From Actinomycetota bacterium (lineage in GTDB: Bacteria > Actinomycetota > Actinomycetes > JACCUZ01), in contig JAVEDG010000205.1 of NCBI GenBank assembly GCA_030841245.1, forward strand, positions 1 through 12,716: a stretch of 12,716 nucleotides of DNA, written 5' to 3'. Below are positions 1 to 6,737 of this stretch, in pieces. The notes beneath the pieces were generated by a model. It did no database searches. It saw nothing but the letters and a program-made list of their open reading frames with translations, and had not been told where the DNA came from. The translations under genes were made by a program, and so were the position numbers. The number at the start of each line of letters is the position of its first letter. Positions within the stretch are counted from its first letter, which is position 1.

Positions 1-1164
1 ACCGGCAAGGGCGGCGTCGGCAAGACGACGGTCGCGGCCGGCACCGCGGCACTTGCTGCCGCCCGCGGGCGCAAGTCCCTCGTGCTCTCCACCGACGCTG
101 CCCACTCGCTGGGCGACGCGTTCGGCGCCGCCGTCGGACCCGAACCCACCGAGATCGACACCGGGCTGTACGTGCAGCAGGTCGACCCGCGGCGGCGCTT
201 CGAGCGGTCGTGGCGCGAGATCCAGGACTACCTGCTCTCGATGCTCTCGGCGGCCGGGGTCGACCCGATCGAGGCCGAGGAGCTGACCGTGCTGCCCGGC
301 GCCGAGGAGGTGCTGGCGCTGCTCGAGGTCCGCGACCAGGCCCGCTCCGGGCTCTGGGACCTCGTGGTCGTCGACTGCGCGCCGACCGCCGAGACGCTGC
401 GGCTGCTGGCGCTGCCCGACGCGCTCGGGTGGTACATGGACCGCGTCTTCCCGATCGAGCGGCGCATCGCGCGCTCGCTGCGCCCGGTGCTCGGCCGGGT
501 CGCCGGCGTGCCGATGCCGCGCGACCGGGTCTTCGACGCGGTGGCCAAGCTGCACGACGAGCTGCGCGAGGTGCGCGCCGTGCTCACCGGACCGTCGGTG
601 TCGGTGCGGCTGGTCCTGACGCCCGAGGCCGTGGTGGTCGCCGAAGCCCGCCGCACCCTGACCTCGCTCTGTCTCTACGGCTACCGCGTCGACGGCGTCG
701 TCGCCAACCGGGTCTTCCCCGAGGGCGGTGACGCGTGGCGGGCCGGCTGGGTCCGCGCGCAGGCGGCGCAGCTGGCCGAGGTCGAGGCGTCCTTCGCCCC
801 GCTGCCGGTCCACCGCACGGCGTACGGCGTGGCCGAGCCGGTCGGCGCGGTCGCGCTCGCGGCACTGGCACAGGAGACGTACGGCGAGTGGGACCCGTTC
901 GCCGAGCCGACCGCGGACGAGCCGGTGCAGGTCGAGCGCTCGGGTGAGGAACTCGTGCTGTCGCTGGCGCTGCCGCTCGCGTCCCGCGAGGCCACCGACC
1001 TGACCCGCGTCGGCGACGAGCTCGTCGTCACCGTCGGGGCACACCGTCGGGTCCTGGCACTGCCGAGCGCGTTGCGCCGCTGCCAGGTCGCCGGTGCGCG
1101 CCTGGTCGACGGGCGGCTGCGGGTGCGCTTCGAGCCAGACCCCGACCAGTGGAGGCCGCTGTGA
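1..1164 (+). CDS. ArsA-family anion-transport/GET3-like ATPase, 5' truncated
   Basis: The reading frame is open from base 1, so the true start lies just outside the window; 387 residues are visible. A deviant Walker A/P-loop (GKGGVGKTT) is at visible codons 2-10, a switch I-like STDAAHSLGDAF at about 30-41 and a switch II-like DCAPTAETLRLL at about 125-136. These are hallmarks of the ArsA/GET3 branch of SIMIBI ATPases. The last 80 or so residues (from about 309) are predicted beta-rich and match the HSP20-like domain found at the C-terminus of many actinobacterial ArsA-like proteins. The protein is probably a cytosolic ATP-dependent dimer; no arsenic gene is nearby, so an arsenite-pump role is unlikely and the client is unknown. 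It overlaps the next gene by four bases (GTGA), indicating translational coupling. Only a few N-terminal residues appear to be missing. Confidence 0.9.
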   Translation, partial: TGKGGVGKTTVAAGTAALAAARGRKSLVLSTDAAHSLGDAFGAAVGPEPTEIDTGLYVQQVDPRRRFERSWREIQDYLLSMLSAAGVDPIEAEELTVLPGAEEVLALLEVRDQARSGLWDLVVVDCAPTAETLRLLALPDALGWYMDRVFPIERRIARSLRPVLGRVAGVPMPRDRVFDAVAKLHDELREVRAVLTGPSVSVRLVLTPEAVVVAEARRTLTSLCLYGYRVDGVVANRVFPEGGDAWRAGWVRAQAAQLAEVEASFAPLPVHRTAYGVAEPVGAVALAALAQETYGEWDPFAEPTADEPVQVERSGEELVLSLALPLASREATDLTRVGDELVVTVGAHRRVLALPSALRRCQVAGARLVDGRLRVRFEPDPDQWRPL

Positions 1165-1670
1165 CCGAAGGCGTGGACGACCCCCGGCCGGACGCCGGCG
1201 CTCCCGGCTCGCAGTCTCATGAGCCGGGACCCAGCGAGTCGGGGTCCTACAAGTCGGGGACGGACGAGTCCGGGGACGCGCATGACCACGGCTCGCTGGG
1301 CGAAGAGGCCGCCCGGCTCGCCGAGGCGGTGCAGGAGTGGCTGCGCGCGTCGACCGCTGGCGGTGGCCTCGGCGGCGCGTTCGCGGGCGCCTCTCGCGCG
1401 TCAGCGGCCCGTGACGTGTGGGCGGCGGCGACCCAGCCGTCGACCGACGGCGCCGAGTGCAGCGTGTGCCCGGTCTGCGCGCTGCTGCGCCTGGTGCGGC
1501 ACGCGAGGCCCGAGGTGTTCGAGCACCTCTCCGACGCCGCGGCGTCGTTCACTGCGGCGCTGCGCGACCTGGCCGGAGAGGCCGGTTGGCGTGCCGAGGC
1601 CGGCGGATCGGGCGGGCGCCGGGCCGACGGCGGCGGCCGGTCGGGCGTCGAACACATCGACCTCGGGTAG
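1161..1670 (+). CDS. Small CxxCPxC protein (SCO2127/DUF5304-like), upstream of glucokinase
   Basis: The gene encodes 169 residues. I chose the GTG at 1161 because GGAGG (1151-1155) lies five bases upstream and the start overlaps the preceding stop; an in-frame GTG at 1149 has no such site. Residues 1-45 are low-complexity (Gly/Ser/Asp/Glu, with repeated SG/ESG steps) and probably disordered. Residues 46-62 look helical. CSVCPVC follows at 100-106, then a helical stretch to about 140 and a Gly/Arg-rich tail. Cys100, Cys103 and Cys106 could bind metal or form disulfides, but a fourth ligand is not obvious. Position between an ArsA-like ATPase and a ROK glucokinase matches S. coelicolor SCO2127, a gene reported to affect glucose kinase activity and catabolite repression. 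Homology is inferred from context and the Cys motif; the biochemical function is unknown. Confidence 0.8.
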   Translation: MTEGVDDPRPDAGAPGSQSHEPGPSESGSYKSGTDESGDAHDHGSLGEEAARLAEAVQEWLRASTAGGGLGGAFAGASRASAARDVWAAATQPSTDGAECSVCPVCALLRLVRHARPEVFEHLSDAAASFTAALRDLAGEAGWRAEAGGSGGRRADGGGRSGVEHIDLG

Positions 1671-1680
1671 CGGAGAAGGC

Positions 1681-2628
1681 ATGAGTCTGACCATCGGGGT
1701 CGACGTGGGTGGCACCAAGGTGGCCGCCGGAGTGGTCGACGAGGACGGCAGGATCCTTGCCGAGTCGCGGCGTGAGACACCCGCCCGCGACCCCGACGCC
1801 GTGGTCGGCACCATCGTCGAGGCGATCAACGAGCTGCGGGCCGAGCGCGAGGTAGAGGCGATCGGGGTCGCGGCGCCGGGCTTCGTCGACGAGAGCCGCT
1901 CGATTGTGCGGATCGCGCCGAACATCCCGGGCTGGAAGGACCGCAAGCTCAAGGCCGAGATCGAGGAGCGGGTGGGGCTGCCGACGGTCATCGAGAACGA
2001 CGCGAACGCGGCAGCCTGGGCCGAGGCGCGCCACGGTGCCGGCAAGGACGAGGACGAGCTGATCATGGTCACCGTCGGGACCGGCGTCGGCGGCGGCATC
2101 GTGACCGGAGGCAAGCTCTACCGCGGCCGGTTCGGCAGCGCGGCCGAGGTCGGGCACATGAAGGTCATCTCCGGCGGCCGGCCGTGTGGTTGCGGACAGC
2201 GCGGCTGCTGGGAGCAGTACGCATCGGGACAGGCACTCGTGCGCGAGGCCCGGACGCTCGCCGCGCAGGACCGGGACGCCGCGGAGCGGCTGCTGAGCCT
2301 GGGCGACGGGACGCCCGAGGGGATCGAGGGCCTGCACGTGACCCAGGCCGCCCGCGACGGCGACGAGGTCGCGGTCGGGGCGTTCGGGGCGATCGGGGTG
2401 TGGCTCGGCGTGGGGCTGGCCGACCTCGCGGCGGTGCTCGACCCGGGCTGCTTCATCATCGGCGGTGGGGTGTCGGAGGCCGGCGACCTGCTGCTCGAGC
2501 CGGCCCGGCGAGCGTTCAGCGAGAACCTGACCGGCCGCGCCCTGCGCCCGATCGCGGCGATCATCGCCGCCCAGCTCGGCAACGACGCAGGCATCGTCGG
2601 CGCCGGCGACCTGGCCCGCCACCGATAA
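1681..2628 (+). CDS. glkA: ROK-family glucokinase
   Basis: The product (315 residues, usual length for the family) phosphorylates glucose with ATP to glucose 6-phosphate in the cytoplasm; actinobacterial members also take part in carbon catabolite repression. The phosphate-binding VDVGGTK is at residues 7-13. ENDANAAA (105-112) carries the catalytic Asp107, and TVGTGVGGG (131-139) is the second phosphate loop. EVGH (156-159) contains sugar- and zinc-binding residues, and CGCGQRGCWE (169-178) supplies the three Cys ligands (169, 171, 176) that with His159 form the ROK zinc site. All key residues are intact. The ATG at 1681 is preceded by GGAGAAGG (1672-1679). It lies ten bases after the preceding stop, so the gene is co-transcribed with the two upstream genes. 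There is no N-terminal winged helix, so this is a kinase, not a ROK repressor. Confidence 0.96.
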   Translation: MSLTIGVDVGGTKVAAGVVDEDGRILAESRRETPARDPDAVVGTIVEAINELRAEREVEAIGVAAPGFVDESRSIVRIAPNIPGWKDRKLKAEIEERVGLPTVIENDANAAAWAEARHGAGKDEDELIMVTVGTGVGGGIVTGGKLYRGRFGSAAEVGHMKVISGGRPCGCGQRGCWEQYASGQALVREARTLAAQDRDAAERLLSLGDGTPEGIEGLHVTQAARDGDEVAVGAFGAIGVWLGVGLADLAAVLDPGCFIIGGGVSEAGDLLLEPARRAFSENLTGRALRPIAAIIAAQLGNDAGIVGAGDLARHR

Positions 2629-2642
2629 CCACCCGTAGGTGG
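2629..2642 (+). terminator. Short hairpin just after glkA
   Basis: CCACC (2629-2633) and GGTGG (2638-2642) form a five-base-pair stem with a CGTA loop directly after the glkA stop. No T-tract follows, so on its own it is a weak terminator candidate; the far longer hairpin about 100 bases downstream is the better one. Confidence 0.25.
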
Positions 2643-2740
2643 CCCGATCCTGCAACTAGACCGCCCCTGCTGGCACGTTGGTGCTGGTCGGGTCAGCGGT
2701 GGACGCCACCCGCCAGCCATCCCATACGTGATCATTTGGC

Positions 2741-2792
2741 ACGCTGGGACACGACTCGCCGAGCCTGCCTCGGCGTGTCTGTGTCCCAACGT
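2741..2792 (+). terminator. Long imperfect hairpin between glkA and tadE
   Basis: The left arm 2741-2763 pairs with the right arm 2769-2792 around a five-base loop (CCTGC). From the loop outward the pairing is CGCCGAG/CTCGGCG, a T-T mismatch, GAC/GTC, one bulged T, TGGGACAC/GTGTCCCA, a C-A mismatch, then ACG/CGT: 21 base pairs in all. It is by far the strongest structure in this intergenic region. It is likely to stop or stabilise the 3' end of the glkA transcript, but no U-run follows, so a processing signal or an inserted palindromic element is also possible. Confidence 0.5.
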
Positions 2793-2843
2793 CGCAATCG
2801 CGGGCGTTGGACCCGTCCTGCCGTCTGGAGGCCGTCAGCCCTT

Positions 2844-2862
2844 CGGTCGATTCAGCCGACCG
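2844..2862 (+). other. Small inverted repeat just upstream of the tadE promoter
   Basis: CGGTCG (2844-2849) and CGACCG (2857-2862) are a perfect six-base inverted repeat with a seven-base loop. It ends four bases before the putative -35 element of the tadE promoter, a place where an activator or repressor could bind. The role is conjectural; such short repeats are common in GC-rich DNA. Confidence 0.25.
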
Positions 2863-2866
2863 GACC

Positions 2867-2893
2867 TTCAGTTTGCCGTTGTTTTGCCGACAC
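2867..2893 (+). promoter_or_regulatory. Candidate sigma-28 (FliA/WhiG-type) promoter for tadE
   Basis: TTCAGTTT (2867-2874), exactly 11 bases, then GCCGACAC (2886-2893) resembles the sigma-28 consensus TAAAGTTT-N11-GCCGATAA, with six of eight matches in each element and the exact spacing. The predicted start of transcription is about 2900-2901, which coincides with the tadE ATG and would give a leaderless message; no Shine-Dalgarno sequence precedes that ATG. A second GCCG at 2875 inside the spacer is a less well spaced alternative -10. Based on consensus resemblance only. Confidence 0.45.
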
Positions 2894-2900
2894 GATCAAC

Positions 2901-3431
2901 ATGGCCAGGATGCGCGCCGTCATGCGCGCTCGCAGCGGCGACGCCGCTCACCGGGACCGCGGTGCTGCCGCGGTCGAGTTCGCGCTGGTCGTGCCCCTGC
3001 TGCTGATGGTGCTTTTCGGGATCCTGGACTACGGCCTGCTCTTCAGCAACGCGCTCAGCGTCAAGCAGGGCGTGCGCGAGGGGGCCAGGCAAGGAGTCGT
3101 GTCCAACTTCGGCGCCGCCTGCCCGATGACCTGGTCGACCGCACCGTCGGCCGACCTCCGGGCGCTCGCCTGCACGACGGTCGACCGGACCAGCGTCGTC
3201 GCCGGCACGCCGTACGTGAAGATCAAGGTGCCCAACGGCTGGGTCAAGGGCCAGCCGCTCGTCGTCTGCGCGATGGTGCAGACCAACGGCCTGACCGGCA
3301 TCGTGCCGCTGCCGAGCGGTGGGGTCGTCACCAGCAAGGTCGAGATGTCGATCGAGAAGGTGTCGGCCGGGCAGACCGAGACCGGGGGAGAGCAGGCACC
3401 GCCGGCCGGAGCGGACTGGTCCTGGTGCTGA
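2901..3431 (+). CDS. tadE: TadE-like pseudopilin
   Basis: The gene encodes 176 residues. After a short basic leader, RGAAAVEFALVVPLLLMVLF (20-39) matches the TadE/TadF processing and membrane motif: Gly21 is the presumed last leader residue, Glu26 is the conserved +5 Glu, and one hydrophobic helix runs to about 48. The following QGVREGARQGV is also typical of TadE. The remaining roughly 110 residues should lie outside the membrane and include Cys at 74, 91 and 123. In tad loci such minor pseudopilins work with Flp pili made by TadA/B/C; none of those genes, nor a prepilin peptidase, is in this window. The ATG at 2901 has no Shine-Dalgarno but fits a leaderless transcript; ATGs at 2910 and 2922 are alternative starts. 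Its 3' end overlaps the next gene. Confidence 0.85.
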   Translation: MARMRAVMRARSGDAAHRDRGAAAVEFALVVPLLLMVLFGILDYGLLFSNALSVKQGVREGARQGVVSNFGAACPMTWSTAPSADLRALACTTVDRTSVVAGTPYVKIKVPNGWVKGQPLVVCAMVQTNGLTGIVPLPSGGVVTSKVEMSIEKVSAGQTETGGEQAPPAGADWSWC

Positions 3432-4732
3432 CCCACGGACCGAGTGCGGTGCTGTCGCGGCTACGTCGTGGCGGCGACGATGCCGGCGTGGTCGCCCTGA
3501 TGACGTCGCTGTTCGTCATGATCATGCTGGTCATGTCGGCCCTCGTCATCGACATGGGCATCGCCCGGGTCACCCGCCGGGACGCACAGAACACCGCGGA
3601 CGCCTCGGCGCTCGCCGCTGCGAACGCGCTCTACCTCAACACCGCGACGCCGGACTTCAACGGTGCGGTCACGGCCGTCAAGACCTACGCCGCGGACAAC
3701 CTCGGTGTCACCGACAGCCAGTGGGCCTCCTGCTCGGCCTCCAGCCCGCTCTCGTACGTCCCGGCCGGGGTGTCGAGCTGCATCAGCTTTGACGACGCCA
3801 CGGACCCCAAGCAGGTCCAGGTGATCGTGCCCTACCAGCACGCACAGACGGTCTTCGGCGGGGTGATCGGCTACAAGGGCCTGGACATCGACGCGCTCGC
3901 GCAGGCCCAGGTGGACCGACTCACCAAGCCGCAGTGCTCGTTCTGCGTGCTGGGAACGGGGTCGCACGCCTTGCAAAACGGCAACCTCACGGTCGTCAAC
4001 GAGGACATCGCAATGAACGGCAGCGCGACCATCTCGGCCAACGGCGGCATGGTGGCCACCGGCGGCACGACGTACATCCAGGGCACCGCCTCCCCGCTGT
4101 CGCAGGTCGGCGACCCCAAGGTGACCGGCGCCGCCCAGATCAGCGACCCGCTGTCCTACATCACACTTCCGCCGTCGGACACACCCGTCTACACCACGAC
4201 CAAGACCAACCCGTGCGTGGACGGACCGGGCTTCTACGGATCCGTGTCGTTGAGCGGCAACACGACGTGCACGTTGGCAGCGGGGCTCTACACCTTCACC
4301 GACCCCTTCAGCATAGCCGGTGGGCGCACGATCATCGGCAACAACGTGACCTTGTACTTCACCTGCGGCACCAACGGGCGTGTCGGGACCTGCGCCGCGG
4401 ACTCCACTCCCGGCCGGCTCGACGCCCAGGGCTCGGGTGGTTTCACGATCACGGCACCGACGAGCGGCCCGCGCAAGGGCCTGGCGATCGTCTACGACCG
4501 CACCGACACCGCTGCCCTGTCGATGAACGGCGGCAGCGCCTGGTCGGTGACGGGCACGATCTACGCCCCCGCCGCCAAGCTGACCTGGGCCGGCAGCGCC
4601 TGCGCGTCCACCTCATCGACCATGGTCGTGGTCAGTGACCTGACCTTCAACGGCAACAGCTGCCTGAAGACGACCTGGTCGTCGGACGGCAACGTCCCAC
4701 TCCCCGGCGGAGACACCGGCCTCGTCCTCTGA
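3425..4732 (+). CDS. TadG-like pilus-assembly protein with long Cys-containing beta-rich C-terminal region
   Basis: The gene encodes 435 residues if the GTG at 3425 is used; it overlaps the tadE stop by seven bases, suggesting coupling (next in-frame GTG, 3449). Residues 17-70 follow the Flp-assembly TadE/G-like N-terminal pattern: a short charged leader, one transmembrane helix (about 24-46), then DMGIARVTRRDAQNTADASA, the usual juxtamembrane signature. After a roughly 100-residue middle part comes a region from about 171 to 425 rich in Gly, Asn, Thr and Ser with alternating hydrophobics, e.g. around NLTVVNEDIAMNGSATISAN (187-206). This suggests stacked beta-strands or a beta-helix. Ten Cys (103, 119, 171, 174, 264, 282, 314, 323, 393, 413) could form disulfides outside the membrane. 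It is probably membrane-anchored and surface-exposed. Passenger function unknown. Confidence 0.83.
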   Translation: MLTHGPSAVLSRLRRGGDDAGVVALMTSLFVMIMLVMSALVIDMGIARVTRRDAQNTADASALAAANALYLNTATPDFNGAVTAVKTYAADNLGVTDSQWASCSASSPLSYVPAGVSSCISFDDATDPKQVQVIVPYQHAQTVFGGVIGYKGLDIDALAQAQVDRLTKPQCSFCVLGTGSHALQNGNLTVVNEDIAMNGSATISANGGMVATGGTTYIQGTASPLSQVGDPKVTGAAQISDPLSYITLPPSDTPVYTTTKTNPCVDGPGFYGSVSLSGNTTCTLAAGLYTFTDPFSIAGGRTIIGNNVTLYFTCGTNGRVGTCAADSTPGRLDAQGSGGFTITAPTSGPRKGLAIVYDRTDTAALSMNGGSAWSVTGTIYAPAAKLTWAGSACASTSSTMVVVSDLTFNGNSCLKTTWSSDGNVPLPGGDTGLVL

Positions 4733-4752
4733 CCTCCCGCTAGTGCTTCAAC

Positions 4753-4768
4753 GAGCCCCGGCCGGCTC
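4753..4768 (+). other. Short inverted repeat between the TadG-like gene and the EEP gene
   Basis: GAGCC (4753-4757) and GGCTC (4764-4768) form a five-base-pair stem around CCGGCC in the 52-base gap. It could weakly attenuate transcription from the Tad-like pair, but there is no T-tract and it lies close to the ribosome binding site of the next gene. Low confidence. Confidence 0.2.
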
Positions 4769-4784
4769 CGTAAGGTTTCGCCTC

Positions 4785-5465
4785 GTGACCCTCAAGCTGC
4801 GCGTGCTGACCTACAACGTGCGCAGCCTGCGCGACGACGTCGAGGCACTGGCCAGAGTGGTCCGCGGCTGCGACCCCGACCTCCTGTGCGTGCAGGAGGC
4901 GCCGAGGCTGCTCCGGTGGCGCTCGAGATGTGCGCGACTGGCCCGCGAGTGCGGCCTGCTGTACGTCGGGGGAGGCGCGACTACCGGCGGCGCCGCACTG
5001 CTGGCCAGCCTGCGGGTCGACGTGGCCGACGCTGCGGAGATCCGGCTGACGAAGCGGGGGCGCCTGCACCAGCGAGGCCTGGCCATGGCGACGGTGACGA
5101 AGTCCGGCTCGAGCCTGTCTGTGCGGGTGGCCAGCGTGCATCTCGGCCTGGACGCGGAGGAGCGGATAAGCCATGCCCGCGAGGTGCTCGACCTGCTGGC
5201 CGACGGGCAGGGGCGCACGATCCTGGCGGGCGACCTGAACGAGCGTCCGGGCGGCCCGGCCCGCAAGCTCCTCGAGCACGGCGGCCTGCGAGACCTCGGC
5301 CCGGAGTCGGGGCCGACGTTCCCGGCCCGGGTGCCCGAGAAGCGCATCGACGCGGTGCTGGGGGCGGTGCACGTCGAGGTGCTCGACCACCACGTCGTAC
5401 AGACGGAGGACACTGGGTTGGCCAGCGACCACCTGCCGGTGCTCGCCGTCGTACGCGTCGGCTGA
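4785..5465 (+). CDS. Endonuclease/exonuclease/phosphatase (EEP) family protein
   Basis: The gene encodes 226 residues. The GTG at 4785 is preferred because AAGG (4772-4775) sits nine bases upstream and the protein then begins at the first EEP beta-strand; a GTG at 4743 would add 14 residues with no domain. Family motifs occur in order: LTYNVRS with Asn11, LLCVQE with the metal-binding Glu38, SVHLGL at about residue 120, GDLNE (149-153) with Asp150 and Asn152, KRIDAVL near 186, and SDH (214-216) with the catalytic His216. The Mg-dependent phosphodiester/phosphomonoester hydrolase core is therefore complete. The substrate (nucleic acid, phospholipid or sugar phosphate) cannot be read from the sequence. 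No signal peptide is evident, so it is probably cytosolic. Its stop is only six bases from the stop of the convergent next gene. Confidence 0.9.
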   Translation: MTLKLRVLTYNVRSLRDDVEALARVVRGCDPDLLCVQEAPRLLRWRSRCARLARECGLLYVGGGATTGGAALLASLRVDVADAAEIRLTKRGRLHQRGLAMATVTKSGSSLSVRVASVHLGLDAEERISHAREVLDLLADGQGRTILAGDLNERPGGPARKLLEHGGLRDLGPESGPTFPARVPEKRIDAVLGAVHVEVLDHHVVQTEDTGLASDHLPVLAVVRVG

Positions 5466-5471
5466 ACAGGG

Positions 5472-6719
5472 TCAGGCGTCGTCGCCGGGGCGCTGGCCGG
5501 CGCGGTAGCCAGGCACCAGCTCGAGCGCGAGCTGCTCGAGGAAGAGACCGATGTCGGTGACGATCCCGCGGGCCTGCGCGGAGCCGCGGTCGGCCAGCTT
5601 GGTCACCGTCGCCGGGTTGATGTCGACGCACACGAGCGGGATCGACGCGGGCAGGATGTTGCCCGTCGCGACCGAGTGCAGCATCGTTGCCACCATGATG
5701 GCGAACCCGACGTTGGCCAGGCCGGCGCGCATCGCCCGTTGGCCCTCGATCACGTCGGTGTAGACGTCTGGTAGCGGCCCGTCGTCACGCACCGACCCGA
5801 CCAGCACGAAGTCCTTGCGGTGCTTGACCAGCGAGTGCATCACGCCGCCGGTGAGGATGCCCTGCTCGACGGCGGCCGCGATCGAGCCGGCCTTGCGGAT
5901 CGTGTTGATGGCCCTGATGTGGTGCTCGTGTCCGTGCTCGACACCGCGCCCCTGTTTCAGGTCGACTCCGAGCGACGTGCCGAACAGTGACGCCTCGATG
6001 TCGTGGGTCGCGAGCGCGTTGCCGGCGAAGAGCACATCGACGTAGCCAGCCTCGACCAGCGAGACCATCGCCGGTGCGGCACCGGTGTGTACGACGGCGG
6101 GCCCGCCGACCCAGAGGATTTTGCGGCCCTCGCCCTTGACGTCGCGCATCTGCTGGGCGATCTGGCGCACAAGCAGCGCCTGTGGCTTCTCCGAGGACAC
6201 CTCGGAGTTCATGAACTCGAACCCGCCCACGCTGCGGTCGATCGCGGGCAGCGGCACGACCTTCACCCCGCCCGCGCCGCAGATGACCTGGTCGCCGGCC
6301 TTGACGTCGCTGACCGCGATCGTGTGTGCCCGGTCGCCTGTGACGACGATGCCGCAGTCCATCTCTGGGTGCTCGACCGGCACCCACTGCCCGCCGAGCC
6401 GCACCACGGTCTCGAGGTTGGTCGTCGAGTAGAAGTCGTCGGGGAAGACGCCGTCGGTCTCGACCTCGCGCAGCACCGCCTCACCGGGGTCGGTCGGGTT
6501 GACCCCGTGGGTCTGCATCCGCATCACGATGCGGGCCAGGTCGTCGGAGCTCTCGGTGCTGACCGTCAGGCGGGCGTAGGACTCGTCGAGCGGTGTTTTG
6601 CCGACGTCGAAGTGGTCGATCGTGTAGTCGCCGCCGTACTCGAGCACGTCGTCGAGCACCCGGGACAGGATGCCCGAGTCGATCAGGTGGCCGCGCACCT
6701 CGACGGTCTCGCTGATCAC
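5472..6719 (-). CDS. LOR/SDH-domain (TIGR00300-type) protein, candidate NAD-dependent ornithine cyclodeaminase
   Basis: The gene encodes 415 residues from a GTG at 6719; AAGGAG (complement of 6728-6733) lies eight bases upstream. Residues 1-105 match the LOR/SDH bifunctional-enzyme conserved region; the rest resembles the C-terminal part of cyanobacterial ArgZ/AgrE and the archaeal ornithine cyclodeaminase family. Landmarks are GGPAVVHTG (205-213), FAGNALATHDIE (231-242), the His-rich stretch EHGHEHHIRAIN (261-272) and VCVDINPATVTKL (363-375). In archaea a member converts ornithine to proline and ammonia with bound NAD. The arginine-dihydrolase domain that precedes this region in cyanobacterial ArgZ is absent. 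Substrate assignment is by family only; no proline or arginine genes are adjacent. It is the last gene of a three-gene minus-strand run, 18 bases behind the previous stop. Confidence 0.82.
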   Translation of the reverse strand: MISETVEVRGHLIDSGILSRVLDDVLEYGGDYTIDHFDVGKTPLDESYARLTVSTESSDDLARIVMRMQTHGVNPTDPGEAVLREVETDGVFPDDFYSTTNLETVVRLGGQWVPVEHPEMDCGIVVTGDRAHTIAVSDVKAGDQVICGAGGVKVVPLPAIDRSVGGFEFMNSEVSSEKPQALLVRQIAQQMRDVKGEGRKILWVGGPAVVHTGAAPAMVSLVEAGYVDVLFAGNALATHDIEASLFGTSLGVDLKQGRGVEHGHEHHIRAINTIRKAGSIAAAVEQGILTGGVMHSLVKHRKDFVLVGSVRDDGPLPDVYTDVIEGQRAMRAGLANVGFAIMVATMLHSVATGNILPASIPLVCVDINPATVTKLADRGSAQARGIVTDIGLFLEQLALELVPGYRAGQRPGDDA

Positions 6720-6737
6720 GGAAGGGGCTCCTTCGGG

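Noticed and set aside
1219..1680. Glucokinase with a long N-terminal extension (frame open from 1219)
   Set aside because: The extension overlaps the CxxCPxC gene in another frame; the ATG at 1681 has a good ribosome binding site and gives the normal ROK length.
2741..2893. Riboswitch (for example c-di-GMP type) upstream of tadE
   Set aside because: The long hairpin lies upstream of the likely transcription start, and the conserved GEMM core bases are not present.
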